From positions 1 to 53,206 of the forward strand of contig NZ_CABVLM010000021.1 in the NCBI RefSeq assembly GCF_902498845.1: 53,206 bases of DNA. Reading direction: 5' to 3'. How positions within the stretch are numbered: position 1 is the stretch's first letter; each line of letters begins with the position of its first letter. The notes beneath the pieces were generated by a model. The model saw nothing but the letters and a program-made list of their open reading frames with translations, was not told the DNA's origin and did no database searches. Source of the stretch: Pseudoalteromonas rhizosphaerae (GTDB taxonomy: Bacteria > Pseudomonadota > Gammaproteobacteria > Enterobacterales > Alteromonadaceae). Both the position numbers and the translations under genes were made by a program. Below are positions 7,903 to 16,950 of the stretch, piece after piece.

Positions 7903-10077
7903 TTACCTAGCCCGCTGACGATTACCGCCAACCTTAGGTTTGGTATTGGCTTTTTTAAACTGGCTAAAGCCGGTGTGACGACTAAGCGCTGGACGCCCGC
8001 CTTTACCTGCTTTAAGCGATTTTTCGTCACGGGTTTCTTCTGGCACTAAGCAGTTTGGACCTTTACCAATCAACTTAGCTTTGCCCATACTACGCAGTGC
8101 TTCACGGATCATCGGCCAACCTGCTGGGTCGTGATAACGCAATATCGCTTTATGTAAACGACGTTGACGCGCGCCTTTTGGCACCGGCACTTGCTCAGTA
8201 TTATTTTTAATATTACGCAGCGAGTTCATCCCAGTGTGATAAATCGTGGTGGCATTAGCCATTGGTGACGGATAAAAATTTTGCACTTGATCTAGTTTAA
8301 AATCGTTCGACTTTAACCACAACGCCATGTTCACCATGTCTTCGTCTTTAGTGCCAGGATGCGCAGAAATAAAATAAGGGATCAGGTACTGCTTTTTCCC
8401 TGCTTCTTTTGAGTATTTATCAAAAAGCTCTTTAAACTGATCATATGCGCCCATGCCTGGTTTCATCATCTTAGATAATGGCCCGTCTTCGGTATGCTCA
8501 GGCGCTATCTTTAAATAACCACCAACATGATGGGTTACGAGTTCTTTGACGTAACGAGGGTCTTGCACAGCTAAATCGTAGCGAACACCAGAGGCTATTA
8601 GGATTTTTTTAATCCCCTTAACTTCACGAGCCTTTTTATATAACTCGATAGTCGGTGTATGATCGGTATCCATATGCTTACAAATATCAGGATATACACA
8701 CGATAAACGTCGACAGGTACTCTCAGCTTTTTTGCTCTTACAACGCAGTTTATACATGTTTGCAGTTGGCCCACCAAGGTCCGAAATAACCCCAGTAAAC
8801 CCTGGTACTTTGTCACGAATTTGTTCGATTTCTTCAATAATCGATTCTTGTGAACGACTTTGAATTATCCGTCCTTCATGCTCAGTAATTGAACAGAAAC
8901 TACAGCCACCAAAACAACCTCGCATAATATTAACTGAGGTTTTGATCATGTCGTAAGCGGGGATTTTTGCAGTACCATAACTTGGATGCGGAACTCGCTG
9001 ATAAGGCAATCCAAACACTGCATCCATTTCATGTGTTTCAAGCGGATACGCAGGTGGGTTAACCCAAATAGAGCGATCGCCATGGCGTTGGAATAACGCT
9101 CGAGCACAACCTGGGTTCGTTTCTTGATGTAAAATACGTGATGCATGAGCGTACAGTGGTTTATTAACACTCACTTGCTCAAACGCAGGTAGCTTAACGT
9201 AGGTTTTTTCCCAAGGTTTAGGACGCGCTGGCTGAATGGTAATTGGTTTTGCCGCTTCAGCTTGTAAATCAATACCCGCTTTTTTAAATTCGCTTTTGCT
9301 ACAACCCACATCATCGGCACCATATGGGTTTGGAATTGGGTCAATTTTACCAATTTTATCAATCGCGGTGGAATCACTACCACGCCAGCCCGGTAATGGC
9401 TCTTTACGAATAACCGCCGTACCACGGATATCTTGAATGGTATCCATCGTTTCGCCGGCGGCAATACGATGAGCAACTTCTATTAATGGTCGCTCAGCAT
9501 TACCGTAAATAAGAATATCGGCTTTGGCATCAAATAAAATACTACGGCGAACTTTTTCTTGCCAGTAATCATAATGGGCAATTCGACGTAAGCTGGCTTC
9601 GATACCACCTATTACAATTGGCACACCTTTGTAGGCTTCGCGGCATCGTTGTGAGTAAATCATCACCGCACGATCAGGACGCTTGCCACCCACATTACCG
9701 GGCGTGTAGGCATCATCATGGCGCATACGCTTTTCAGCCGTATAGCGGTTGATCATCGAGTCCATGTTACCGGCAGTCACACCAAAAAATAAGTTAGGCT
9801 TACCAAGTGCCATAAAGGCATCTTTCGAATCCCATTCTGGCTGAGCGATAATACCGACCCTAAAACCTTGTGCTTCAAGTACACGACCAATTACCGCCAT
9901 ACCAAAGCTGGGGTGATCTACATAAGCATCACCACTGATAATGATGATATCGCAGCTATCCCAGCCAAGGGCATCCATCTCTTCGCGTGTAGTTGGTAAA
10001 AATGGTGCTGTGCCGTAACACTCAGCCCAATATTTAGGGTATGAGAATAACGCTCGCTTGGCTTTAAGTGCGCTCAT
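7903..10077 (-). CDS. ygiQ: YgiQ family radical SAM protein
   Basis: This 724-residue protein has the length and architecture of YgiQ (UPF0313). The N-terminal region (WAECYGTAPFLPTTREEMDA) resembles a B12-binding fold. A radical-SAM core has the cluster motif C388-x3-C392-x2-C395 in MRGCFGGCSFCS. The C-terminal tail is basic (KPKVGGNRQRAR). Homologues are widespread and their reaction is unknown. The [4Fe-4S] cluster and SAM radical chemistry are inferred from the motif. It is a single gene, convergent with the S9 peptidase. Confidence 0.92.
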   Translation of the reverse strand: MSALKAKRALFSYPKYWAECYGTAPFLPTTREEMDALGWDSCDIIIISGDAYVDHPSFGMAVIGRVLEAQGFRVGIIAQPEWDSKDAFMALGKPNLFFGVTAGNMDSMINRYTAEKRMRHDDAYTPGNVGGKRPDRAVMIYSQRCREAYKGVPIVIGGIEASLRRIAHYDYWQEKVRRSILFDAKADILIYGNAERPLIEVAHRIAAGETMDTIQDIRGTAVIRKEPLPGWRGSDSTAIDKIGKIDPIPNPYGADDVGCSKSEFKKAGIDLQAEAAKPITIQPARPKPWEKTYVKLPAFEQVSVNKPLYAHASRILHQETNPGCARALFQRHGDRSIWVNPPAYPLETHEMDAVFGLPYQRVPHPSYGTAKIPAYDMIKTSVNIMRGCFGGCSFCSITEHEGRIIQSRSQESIIEEIEQIRDKVPGFTGVISDLGGPTANMYKLRCKSKKAESTCRRLSCVYPDICKHMDTDHTPTIELYKKAREVKGIKKILIASGVRYDLAVQDPRYVKELVTHHVGGYLKIAPEHTEDGPLSKMMKPGMGAYDQFKELFDKYSKEAGKKQYLIPYFISAHPGTKDEDMVNMALWLKSNDFKLDQVQNFYPSPMANATTIYHTGMNSLRNIKNNTEQVPVPKGARQRRLHKAILRYHDPAGWPMIREALRSMGKAKLIGKGPNCLVPEETRDEKSLKAGKGGRPALSRHTGFSQFKKANTKPKVGGNRQRAR

Positions 10078-10171
10078 ATAAAGTAACCAATTGCTTTAAA
10101 AAAGGTCGCAAAGTATACCCGAATTAATCACCAAGCGATATTAGCTATTTACACTGGCATCAAACATAATA

Positions 10172-12367
10172 TTATTTTTTACTTTCAATATATTGAATAA
10201 GCTCAACTTCAGGCATCGGTTTAGCGTACATAAAACCTTGCACTTCATCACAGCCCAATTGCTTAAGAAAATCAGCTTGTGCTTGTGTTTCAACGCCTTC
10301 TGCAATCGTTTTTAATCCGAGCTGCGCGCCAAGAGCTATAACCAGCTTGGCAATTGCGCCGCTGTCTTTTTCGGGTAAGTCTTTGACAAATGCACGATCT
10401 ATTTTCAACCTATCCAACGGTAACTTTTGCAAATAACTCAGTGATGAAAAACCAGTACCAAAATCATCTATCGCCACTTCAATACCAAACTCTTTTAGAT
10501 CTTGCAGTGTTTCAATCACCATCGAGAGATCATCCATCACCACACTTTCGGTAACTTCTAATTCAATATTTTTTGGGTTTACCTGATATTTTCGCAAAGT
10601 ATCTTTGACTTGTTGTGCGTAGCCTTTCACCTTAAATTGCGGTACCGACACATTGACCGCAATACAAATTTCAACACCTTGAACCTCAAGACGTTTTTGC
10701 TGCTGACAAGCCTGCTCCAATACCCATTGACCAATCTCAACAATTAGCCCAGCATCTTCAGCAAGTGGTACAAAAATCGCAGGAGAAATATAGTTACCTT
10801 GTCCCGATGGCCAACGTAGTAATGCTTCACAGCCTTTTAATGACAAATCACTAAACGCCAATTGCGGTTGATACCATACTTCCAATTTATTATTTTCAAA
10901 GTCTTGGCGAAGCTGGCGAATAATCCCTAATCGCCAAGCCATTTGCTCTTCCATATCGGGAGTGTAACAAACAGCATTCCCCTGATTACCTTTTTTAGCG
11001 TGATTGAGTGCAATATACGCAAGCTTAAGTGTTTCAATACCGGAGGTTTGAAAGTCCAGTTGCTCGCACAAACCAATTTTAAAATTAACCGGTAACAGAT
11101 GCTCTGCTGCTGCAAACGGTAAGCTTAAATTTTCACTTAATTCGTTTAGATCAAATCCATCGCGCTCAATTAAAAAACCAAATACATCTGCACCAATCCG
11201 TGACAGTAATTTAGCGTTTGGGTATTCTTGTTTGAGTCGCTCAACGATTGATGTAAGTAAGTGATTACCCACTTCTTGACCCAGACCATTGTTGATGTCT
11301 GAAAAATGTGCGACATCAATTAGAATAAATAGATACTCGTTACTATTTAATCGATGATACTTTTCAATTTGTTCAATAAAATCAGTTCTATTGGCAAGAC
11401 CAGTTAACACATCTTTGTAGGCTGCATCTCTGAGTTTATTAAAAAGTCTGACGTTATCTAAGCCTACACTGACGTTTGTTAAGAAAATTTCAGCAAATTG
11501 CAATTGTGTTAAGCTTGGTTGGCTAACGTACTCTAAGTAAATAGCAGCCTGACGATTTTTACTTTTCAATAAAAACGTAGTGTCGTGCTCAGTGTGCTGA
11601 TGTTCGCCAAACTCAAAACAATTTTGCACTTGCAAAATAATCCGCCCATCATCAAGTTGTTCTATACCTTGGCCAATAAAAGCACTAAACTCAGCGCAAC
11701 CACCCAACACTTGAACTTGATAACTATCATCCAGACTGCCACACACAACCCCCCTTGGCGCACAATCTAAAATTACCGAGAGCTGCTTAATCACCGCCAT
11801 AGTAAATGCTTTAATGTCGGTAAAACCTAAAATTGCCTTTGAGGCTAACAGAATATTATTTAACGCTTTGCTTTGATATTCAAGTTGGCAAACTTGTTCG
11901 TATGAGCGAATAGCTGTAACTAACGAGGTAACTAGCTTACTGCGGGTAAGTTCGGTTTTAGTTTTATAATCATTGATATCATATTCTCGGATCACCTGTT
12001 CTTCAGGCGCATATCCAGGCTGACCCGTTCGTAAGATAATTCGTACGTTATGATTTTTCAGCGTATCACGTACCTCTTTAACTACTTTTAAACCCGCATC
12101 ATCGGATTCCATGACTACATCTAACAGTAATACCGACACATTATTAGTATTAGCTAACACTTCAACTGCTTCAGCGCCAGAATAAGCATGATGAAAACGC
12201 AGTGTTCTTCCCCAAAACTCGACGCCTGAGAGTGCTAGTTCTGTTACAGTGTGAATTTCAGGATCGTCATCAACAATCAGAACATCCCAGTAATCTTTGG
12301 GCACAACCTCTTCATGAGGCTCATCTTCATGGTTAAAAAACAAAAAATCATTGTGTTCTGACGTCAT
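10172..12367 (-). CDS. Response regulator with DUF3369, degenerate GGDEF and EAL domains
   Basis: The receiver domain (about 27-155) has the acidic cluster DDD at 33-35 and phosphoacceptor D83 in LLLDVVM. A DUF3369 region (about 165-310) follows, as in other proteins of this architecture. The GGDEF domain (about 315-470) has GADVF (392-396) in place of GGDEF and is probably catalytically dead. The EAL domain (about 480-731) looks intact, with CEALLRW (EAL 514-516), ELEVTES, DDFGTGFSS, LKIDRAFV and IAEGVET. It is therefore most likely a phosphorylation-controlled c-di-GMP phosphodiesterase. The partner kinase is not in this window. Confidence 0.9.
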   Translation of the reverse strand: MTSEHNDFLFFNHEDEPHEEVVPKDYWDVLIVDDDPEIHTVTELALSGVEFWGRTLRFHHAYSGAEAVEVLANTNNVSVLLLDVVMESDDAGLKVVKEVRDTLKNHNVRIILRTGQPGYAPEEQVIREYDINDYKTKTELTRSKLVTSLVTAIRSYEQVCQLEYQSKALNNILLASKAILGFTDIKAFTMAVIKQLSVILDCAPRGVVCGSLDDSYQVQVLGGCAEFSAFIGQGIEQLDDGRIILQVQNCFEFGEHQHTEHDTTFLLKSKNRQAAIYLEYVSQPSLTQLQFAEIFLTNVSVGLDNVRLFNKLRDAAYKDVLTGLANRTDFIEQIEKYHRLNSNEYLFILIDVAHFSDINNGLGQEVGNHLLTSIVERLKQEYPNAKLLSRIGADVFGFLIERDGFDLNELSENLSLPFAAAEHLLPVNFKIGLCEQLDFQTSGIETLKLAYIALNHAKKGNQGNAVCYTPDMEEQMAWRLGIIRQLRQDFENNKLEVWYQPQLAFSDLSLKGCEALLRWPSGQGNYISPAIFVPLAEDAGLIVEIGQWVLEQACQQQKRLEVQGVEICIAVNVSVPQFKVKGYAQQVKDTLRKYQVNPKNIELEVTESVVMDDLSMVIETLQDLKEFGIEVAIDDFGTGFSSLSYLQKLPLDRLKIDRAFVKDLPEKDSGAIAKLVIALGAQLGLKTIAEGVETQAQADFLKQLGCDEVQGFMYAKPMPEVELIQYIESKK

Positions 12368-12563
12368 TCCAAATCCTTTAAATTCAAATATTACGCGCCA
12401 TCATTTAATATTGAGACAATTCAGTTATTGACTAATAAGTTATCACTATTTAACTTATGATACAGTATTAATGTCGATGATTAATGAATATTGATTTACA
12501 GATTATAGTCGATATTCAGCAGCTTGCTGTGCGACAGTGGAATTTATAATTTAAGGAACAGCC

Positions 12564-13139
12564 ATTAATATTTTACCCAGAATTACTAAATTTATTTTTC
12601 TGATTACTTTAATTCTTTTGGTAATTGGGCTGCTATTGCCACAGCAATACCAAGTACAAAAGAGCATTGAAATTCATGCTCCGCAAACAGATATCACCCC
12701 GTTACTTAGTGATTTTACCAAGTGGTCTAGCTGGTCACCTTGGCAAAAAGTAGATCCGAGTATTGTTTTCACGCTTGGAGAGCCGAGTTCTGGCGTTGGT
12801 GCTCATCAATTTTGGCAAAGTAGCTGGGGATTTGGTGAAATGACGATTACCAATATAAGCAGCACTAAAATCAATTTTAATATTCTCTTTAATGAAGAGC
12901 ATATTGTTACAGGTGTGGTCTCTTTTTCACCACTAGCTAATGGTAATCAAGTGACATGCTCACTAGATGGCGAAGTTACTACTTCAATTTTAGGTGGTTA
13001 TTTGGCGCTATTTAGCCAGTATATTTTGGCAAATACGGTGAAACTTGGACTTAATAATTTAAAAACTACTGCACAGCTGCAAATAGCCCCACACAGCGAG
13101 AAGATCGATGACGATTCAAACAGCCCAAGCAAAAATTAA
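12564..13139 (+). CDS. SRPBCC family membrane-anchored protein with probable ATT start
   Basis: This small protein resembles membrane-anchored SRPBCC/polyketide-cyclase-like proteins. One N-terminal hydrophobic helix (ITKFIFLITLILLVIGLLL) is followed by a START-like domain with SIEIHAP, WSSWSPW, GVGAHQFW and a C-terminal helix. There is no ATG or GTG upstream of the conserved region. A TTG at 12618 would delete most of the membrane helix. An AAGGA at 12553-12557 lies six bases before an in-frame ATT at 12564, just after an in-frame TAA, so ATT is the best start (191 aa). The ligand is unknown. The end overlaps the next gene. Confidence 0.65.
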   Translation: MNILPRITKFIFLITLILLVIGLLLPQQYQVQKSIEIHAPQTDITPLLSDFTKWSSWSPWQKVDPSIVFTLGEPSSGVGAHQFWQSSWGFGEMTITNISSTKINFNILFNEEHIVTGVVSFSPLANGNQVTCSLDGEVTTSILGGYLALFSQYILANTVKLGLNNLKTTAQLQIAPHSEKIDDDSNSPSKN

Positions 13140-13995
13140 CCTTGCTCATATAATTGAAATTAAGCTAGGTTACTCGATGAGTAAAACCAGTTCGACTCGC
13201 CTTACCAGTACCAGTGATGATAGTTATGGCCCACAAGGGCAAAGTAAACTGCCTTATCAAGTCAATAGTGATAACTCAACACTCAATAGAGCCCAACATC
13301 GCCAACAATTGCTCCTTATCAAACAACAACACAATATTGAAGCGATTATGGCCATGGCAATGGATTTTTGCCCTGACGTAACTAGTAAAGGGCAACCTGA
13401 CAGTGATTGGGTAGAACGCTTTATTGCACTATGTGAAGATACTTCAAACGAATCAATGCAAAAGCTGTGGGCAAAAATTTTAGCGGGAGAAACGGTATCA
13501 CCGGGAACATTTTCAATTAAAAGCTTACAAACACTTAAGCAAATGACCCAGCGCGAAGCGGATGCACTACAAAAATGTACCGCGATTTGTGGCTATAATG
13601 AAAAAGATAATAGCCATTTAATTTTATTAGGCTTTTATAAAAAACCTTCGCTATTTGATTTGCTACGCAAAGGCAATAAAGTGTCGTTTAACTTAGGTAA
13701 AGCTGGGATCAGCTTTCCTGATGTATTAACTTTGATGGATATCGGCCTAATCTACCGTAAAGAAATTGAATCCGCAGCACTTAAGGCGGGCCAAGAAATG
13801 AATCTGACATTTTTAACCCAACGGGTTGCACTCAAACCAAAAAATAACGATCTAGTGCTCAGTTACTATAAATTTACGCAAACGGGTGATGAACTTAGAA
13901 AATTGATTAACACGCCAGTTAATAAGGCCTATAAGCACTTGTTAAACAGTGCACTTGAAGAAGAGTTTGAAGTAGCGTGGCACGCAATTAAATAA
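13108..13995 (+). CDS. TIGR03899 / DUF2806 family protein of unknown function
   Basis: This protein has 295 residues. The central part (HNIEAIMAMAMDF, WVERFIALCEDTSNESMQKLWAKILAGE, SPGTFSIKSLQTLKQMTQREA) matches my recollection of the TIGR03899/DUF2806 family of marine gammaproteobacteria. There is no signal peptide or membrane span. The ATG at 13108 has GAGAAG upstream and overlaps the SRPBCC gene by 32 bp, which suggests translational coupling. A later ATG at 13177 is also possible and would remove the overlap. Function is unknown. Confidence 0.75.
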   Translation: MTIQTAQAKINLAHIIEIKLGYSMSKTSSTRLTSTSDDSYGPQGQSKLPYQVNSDNSTLNRAQHRQQLLLIKQQHNIEAIMAMAMDFCPDVTSKGQPDSDWVERFIALCEDTSNESMQKLWAKILAGETVSPGTFSIKSLQTLKQMTQREADALQKCTAICGYNEKDNSHLILLGFYKKPSLFDLLRKGNKVSFNLGKAGISFPDVLTLMDIGLIYRKEIESAALKAGQEMNLTFLTQRVALKPKNNDLVLSYYKFTQTGDELRKLINTPVNKAYKHLLNSALEEEFEVAWHAIK

Positions 13996-14019
13996 CGGTA
14001 CCACGCCAAAGCAAACAAA

Positions 14020-14781
14020 TTAGAAGTGAATTTGTATGCCGGCAAATGGACCTGATGCATCAATATTAGTATATAGATTATCAATATCATCAAGCTCTAG
14101 CGTCATTTTACGGTAACCAGCTTTGATATCTAAATCTACCGCTAAGTTATCAAGCAAAGCCCATGCAATACCCGCTTGGTAGTCTTGTACTTTGCTATCA
14201 TCGATAGCAAGTAAGCTGCCTTCAAAGAAGACGCTTAAACCCGTTAACGGTAAGCCTACTTCAGCACGACCATACACTAATGGCACAAAACCAGAAAAAT
14301 CCACAGTTTCTGTTGTTGTTGTGCCATTGGCAGTACCGGTAACAACAATATCGCCATCAAACTGCTTAGCATTTACACCTAAGTCGATAGACAACAAGTC
14401 ATTATCAAATATCTCATAGTATAAAATATAATCAATGTGTGATAAATCGCTGACCGTAGTTGCAGTGGTATTGGTTGTAAATGAAGTGCCACCAAACTCA
14501 AACGTCTCATTAAGCAAGGTTGAGCCATTTAACTCAAGCTCGGTATACTTTAACTTAATATTTGGCACTAATGGAATTGGATGCTCAAGCGCTGCGTAGT
14601 AGCTAATGAAGGTTTCATCTTCAAAATTAAAGTCTTGCATATTACCGCTATCAGAAAAGCTACCTGAATTATCAGATTGCCAGCCATCAACACCAACATA
14701 TAAACCTAATAGAGTGTCAGCGTGAGCCGCTGGAGCCAAAAATGCCATCGAAAGGGCAGCGGCTAAACAGTACTTTTTCAT
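14020..14781 (-). CDS. TIGR04219 family outer-membrane beta-barrel protein
   Basis: A signal peptide (MKKYCLAAALSMAFLAPAAHA) is followed by ADTLLGLYVGVDGW, typical of the TIGR04219 family. The mature part has alternating beta-strand-like segments and ends in a strand with terminal Phe (GPFAGIQIHF), as expected of a barrel inserted by the BAM machinery. It has 253 aa. It begins 3 bp after DUF2333 ends and is likely the last gene of a pcuAC-DUF2333-TIGR04219 transcript. Its role is unknown. Confidence 0.82.
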   Translation of the reverse strand: MKKYCLAAALSMAFLAPAAHADTLLGLYVGVDGWQSDNSGSFSDSGNMQDFNFEDETFISYYAALEHPIPLVPNIKLKYTELELNGSTLLNETFEFGGTSFTTNTTATTVSDLSHIDYILYYEIFDNDLLSIDLGVNAKQFDGDIVVTGTANGTTTTETVDFSGFVPLVYGRAEVGLPLTGLSVFFEGSLLAIDDSKVQDYQAGIAWALLDNLAVDLDIKAGYRKMTLELDDIDNLYTNIDASGPFAGIQIHF

Positions 14782-14784
14782 GTG

Positions 14785-15771
14785 TTATCCTTGCGCTAAA
14801 AGTTCGCTAAGTTCAATAAGAGCCGCATTGGCTCGTGAAATATAATTTGCCATTACTAATGAGTGATTAGCAACAAAACCAAAACCATTACCATTTAAAA
14901 TCACCGGACTCCAAACAGTCTCTTGGGTTGCTTCAAGCTCACGTATAATTTGTTGTAAGCTCACACGTGCATTCTTTTTCTCTAATACATCAGCAAAGTC
15001 ATATTCTACCGCTTGCAAAAAATGTAATAAAGCCCAAGTTGCACCGCGTGATTCATAAAACACATCATCAATTTCCCACCAAGAGGTTTTTATCTGATTT
15101 TGTAATGGTGCATAAGTCGCTTGGTGTGCTTCTTTGTCACCAGCTAAATCAGTATTTAACCGATCTTGACCAACGCTGGCACTTAACCGCTGACTTAAAC
15201 TACCAAGGCGTTTTTCGGCTTCTTTTAACCAGCCTCGTAGGTTGTCTGCCCGCGCGTAAAACTGACTGTCACGACTGTTTTGGTCAGCTATTTGAGTACG
15301 ATACACGATTAATAAATCAATGCCTTTTTGGTATTCACTCTCGGCACTTGGCCACGCCCATGCTTCTGAACTAATATTAAATTGGGGCTGGGCTTTTTTT
15401 AGAGCTTCATGTTCGGTCGATTGCGACTGAGAACGGCTAAAGTCTTTACGCATTGATAGCGCCAAATCGCGCGTCATTTCTAATGCGCCATATTCCCAAG
15501 CAGGCATATTATCCATAAGAATACTCGGAGGTATTACATCATTTGATAAATAGCCACCAGGTTTATTCAATAATGTGCTGGCAACATTAATCAAAGCCGT
15601 AGTTGTTGTGTAACCTGTTACTAGTTTTTCGCCACGCTGCTGCGCATCCTGTTTAGCTTGCGTGATCACATTTACGCGGTTTGGCTCAATACTCCAATAC
15701 ACAGATACGGCATAAAATAAAATAAAAACTAATATTAGCCCTGCTATAATTTTCCCTTTATGTTGTGACAT
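14785..15771 (-). CDS. DUF2333 family membrane-anchored protein
   Basis: One N-terminal membrane helix (KIIAGLILVFILFYAVSVYW) is followed by a large periplasmic domain with NKPGGYLSNDVIPPS, MDNMPAWEYGAL and a C-terminal WSPVILNGNGFGFVANHSLVMANYISRA segment, all characteristic of DUF2333. It has 328 aa, usual for the family. The ribosome site GGAGATTAA is strong. It sits between pcuAC and an outer-membrane protein with very short gaps. Function is unknown, and an envelope role is inferred from topology and neighbours. Confidence 0.85.
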   Translation of the reverse strand: MSQHKGKIIAGLILVFILFYAVSVYWSIEPNRVNVITQAKQDAQQRGEKLVTGYTTTTALINVASTLLNKPGGYLSNDVIPPSILMDNMPAWEYGALEMTRDLALSMRKDFSRSQSQSTEHEALKKAQPQFNISSEAWAWPSAESEYQKGIDLLIVYRTQIADQNSRDSQFYARADNLRGWLKEAEKRLGSLSQRLSASVGQDRLNTDLAGDKEAHQATYAPLQNQIKTSWWEIDDVFYESRGATWALLHFLQAVEYDFADVLEKKNARVSLQQIIRELEATQETVWSPVILNGNGFGFVANHSLVMANYISRANAALIELSELLAQG

Positions 15772-15779
15772 TTAATCTC

Positions 15780-16298
15780 CTAGTGATGTGTATGGTGCTG
15801 TTCAGATTGTGATACTTGCTCAACTTGGCTTTCTAATGAAACCACGGTAGCTTGAGTAAATACACGATCTCCATTGCTAAAATATAGCGTGAGTTTGAGT
15901 TCTTGCCCTATTTTTAACGGCTCTTTTGGTTCAAAAACCATTAAATGATAACTGCCTGGCTTAAAATCTAGCTGTTGATGTGCTTTGATCTCTAACCCAT
16001 CTACTTTTTGCATTTTCATCATACCATTAACATGCTGATGTTCATGTACTTCAACTCGTCCTAAGCCCTCAAGGCTAGCCTTAGTTAATGTCACTGCTGC
16101 ATCACCATGATTAACAAGCGTTAAATAACCAACACTGGATTGACTGCCAGGTAAAAAAATCCTTACTTGGGCATTGCTAACTACAATATCACTTGCTGTA
16201 TCATGTTGATGCTCTGCATGGGCAAATAGCACTGGAGAGTATAGGCCTACAGCTAAAAAAGCCGCTGTGAAGATAGTTAGTAATGGTTTAAGAGTCAT
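15780..16298 (-). CDS. Periplasmic copper chaperone PCu(A)C
   Basis: From the ATG at 16298 the protein has 172 residues, with AAGGA six bases upstream and a signal peptide ending at LFAHA. The open frame extends 15 codons further upstream with no good start. The mature domain has the PCu(A)C copper motif, beginning VEVHEHQHVNGMMKMQKV and ending GSYHLMVF, which supplies His and Met ligands. Extra histidine-rich stretches lie at both ends (HAEHQHD and HHTHH). The family delivers Cu(I) to cytochrome oxidase in the periplasm. No oxidase genes are adjacent. Confidence 0.88.
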   Translation of the reverse strand: MTLKPLLTIFTAAFLAVGLYSPVLFAHAEHQHDTASDIVVSNAQVRIFLPGSQSSVGYLTLVNHGDAAVTLTKASLEGLGRVEVHEHQHVNGMMKMQKVDGLEIKAHQQLDFKPGSYHLMVFEPKEPLKIGQELKLTLYFSNGDRVFTQATVVSLESQVEQVSQSEQHHTHH

Positions 16299-16399
16299 TT
16301 CGATCCTTGTTATAATAATCACTTTAAGTGCTAAATTTAGCATATTTGCGAAAAAATAGTCAGCTAAATTAGCATTTAAGGTAACCTCTGTGTGGCAAG

Positions 16400-16723
16400 C
16401 TATGCGACCTTTTTATTATCCGCGACTAACCAACACAGAAAAACAATCAGCAGTAGCGGCCATGCGATCATCACAGAACCAAACAACAAAGCCAGCATCA
16501 CGCCGACTCCTATTATTAGACCTGCGCCAATCAAACCAACACTAACCAGCGCAATAATGGCAATAACGACCACCATAGCGACTAATGCACCAAATAGTTC
16601 AATGCCAACCCAACTCAAGTCAGCAATCCACAAAGGGAGCTGCCATGAGTCAAACTGCATTATCTCAAATGGACTAGAAGCGATAAACAATGCTGCTAGC
16701 AGACACAGTGCAATAATTTTCAT
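16400..16723 (-). CDS. Small membrane protein of the psp operon, unknown family
   Basis: This 107-residue protein is almost entirely hydrophobic. It has an N-terminal signal-like helix and then two or three membrane spans rich in Val, Ile, Gly and Ala (about 45-95). It begins 9 bp after pspC and is probably cotranscribed with pspA and pspC. It resembles neither PspB nor PspG that I can recognise. An envelope-stress role is inferred from position alone. Confidence 0.65.
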   Translation of the reverse strand: MKIIALCLLAALFIASSPFEIMQFDSWQLPLWIADLSWVGIELFGALVAMVVVIAIIALVSVGLIGAGLIIGVGVMLALLFGSVMIAWPLLLIVFLCWLVADNKKVA

Positions 16724-16732
16724 GGCGCTCTC

Positions 16733-16939
16733 CTAATAAACCTTGTTGTCTAAACAACAATGTGCAATTAAATAACCCGCACCAATAAACAGTGGGAACT
16801 GAATAAACAGTACAATAGTTGCTAATCGAGTTGCCCAAATCGGAAAGTCAAACCGACGCGCTAAGCCACTACATACTCCCGATATTTTTTTATTTAATGG
16901 ATCTTTACACCATTGAGTATTGTTATTAAATGTATTCAT
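16733..16939 (-). CDS. pspC: Phage shock protein C (PspC domain)
   Basis: This 68-residue protein has the PspC core KDPLNKKISGVCSGLARRFDFPIWATRLA followed by one membrane helix (IVLFIQFPLFIGAGYLIAH). In the Psp system PspC senses inner-membrane stress and relieves PspA inhibition of PspF. It is shorter than E. coli PspC (119 aa) and lacks the long C-terminal part. It lies 11 bp after pspA. No pspB is present between them, unlike in enterobacteria. Confidence 0.87.
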   Translation of the reverse strand: MNTFNNNTQWCKDPLNKKISGVCSGLARRFDFPIWATRLATIVLFIQFPLFIGAGYLIAHCCLDNKVY

Positions 16940-16950
16940 TTTTATAACTC

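Noticed and set aside
12435..12458. ATAAGTT/AACTTAT inverted repeat between the response regulator and SRPBCC genes
   Set aside because: It is short and AT-rich, and could easily occur by chance in this base composition. No T run or known operator consensus is present.
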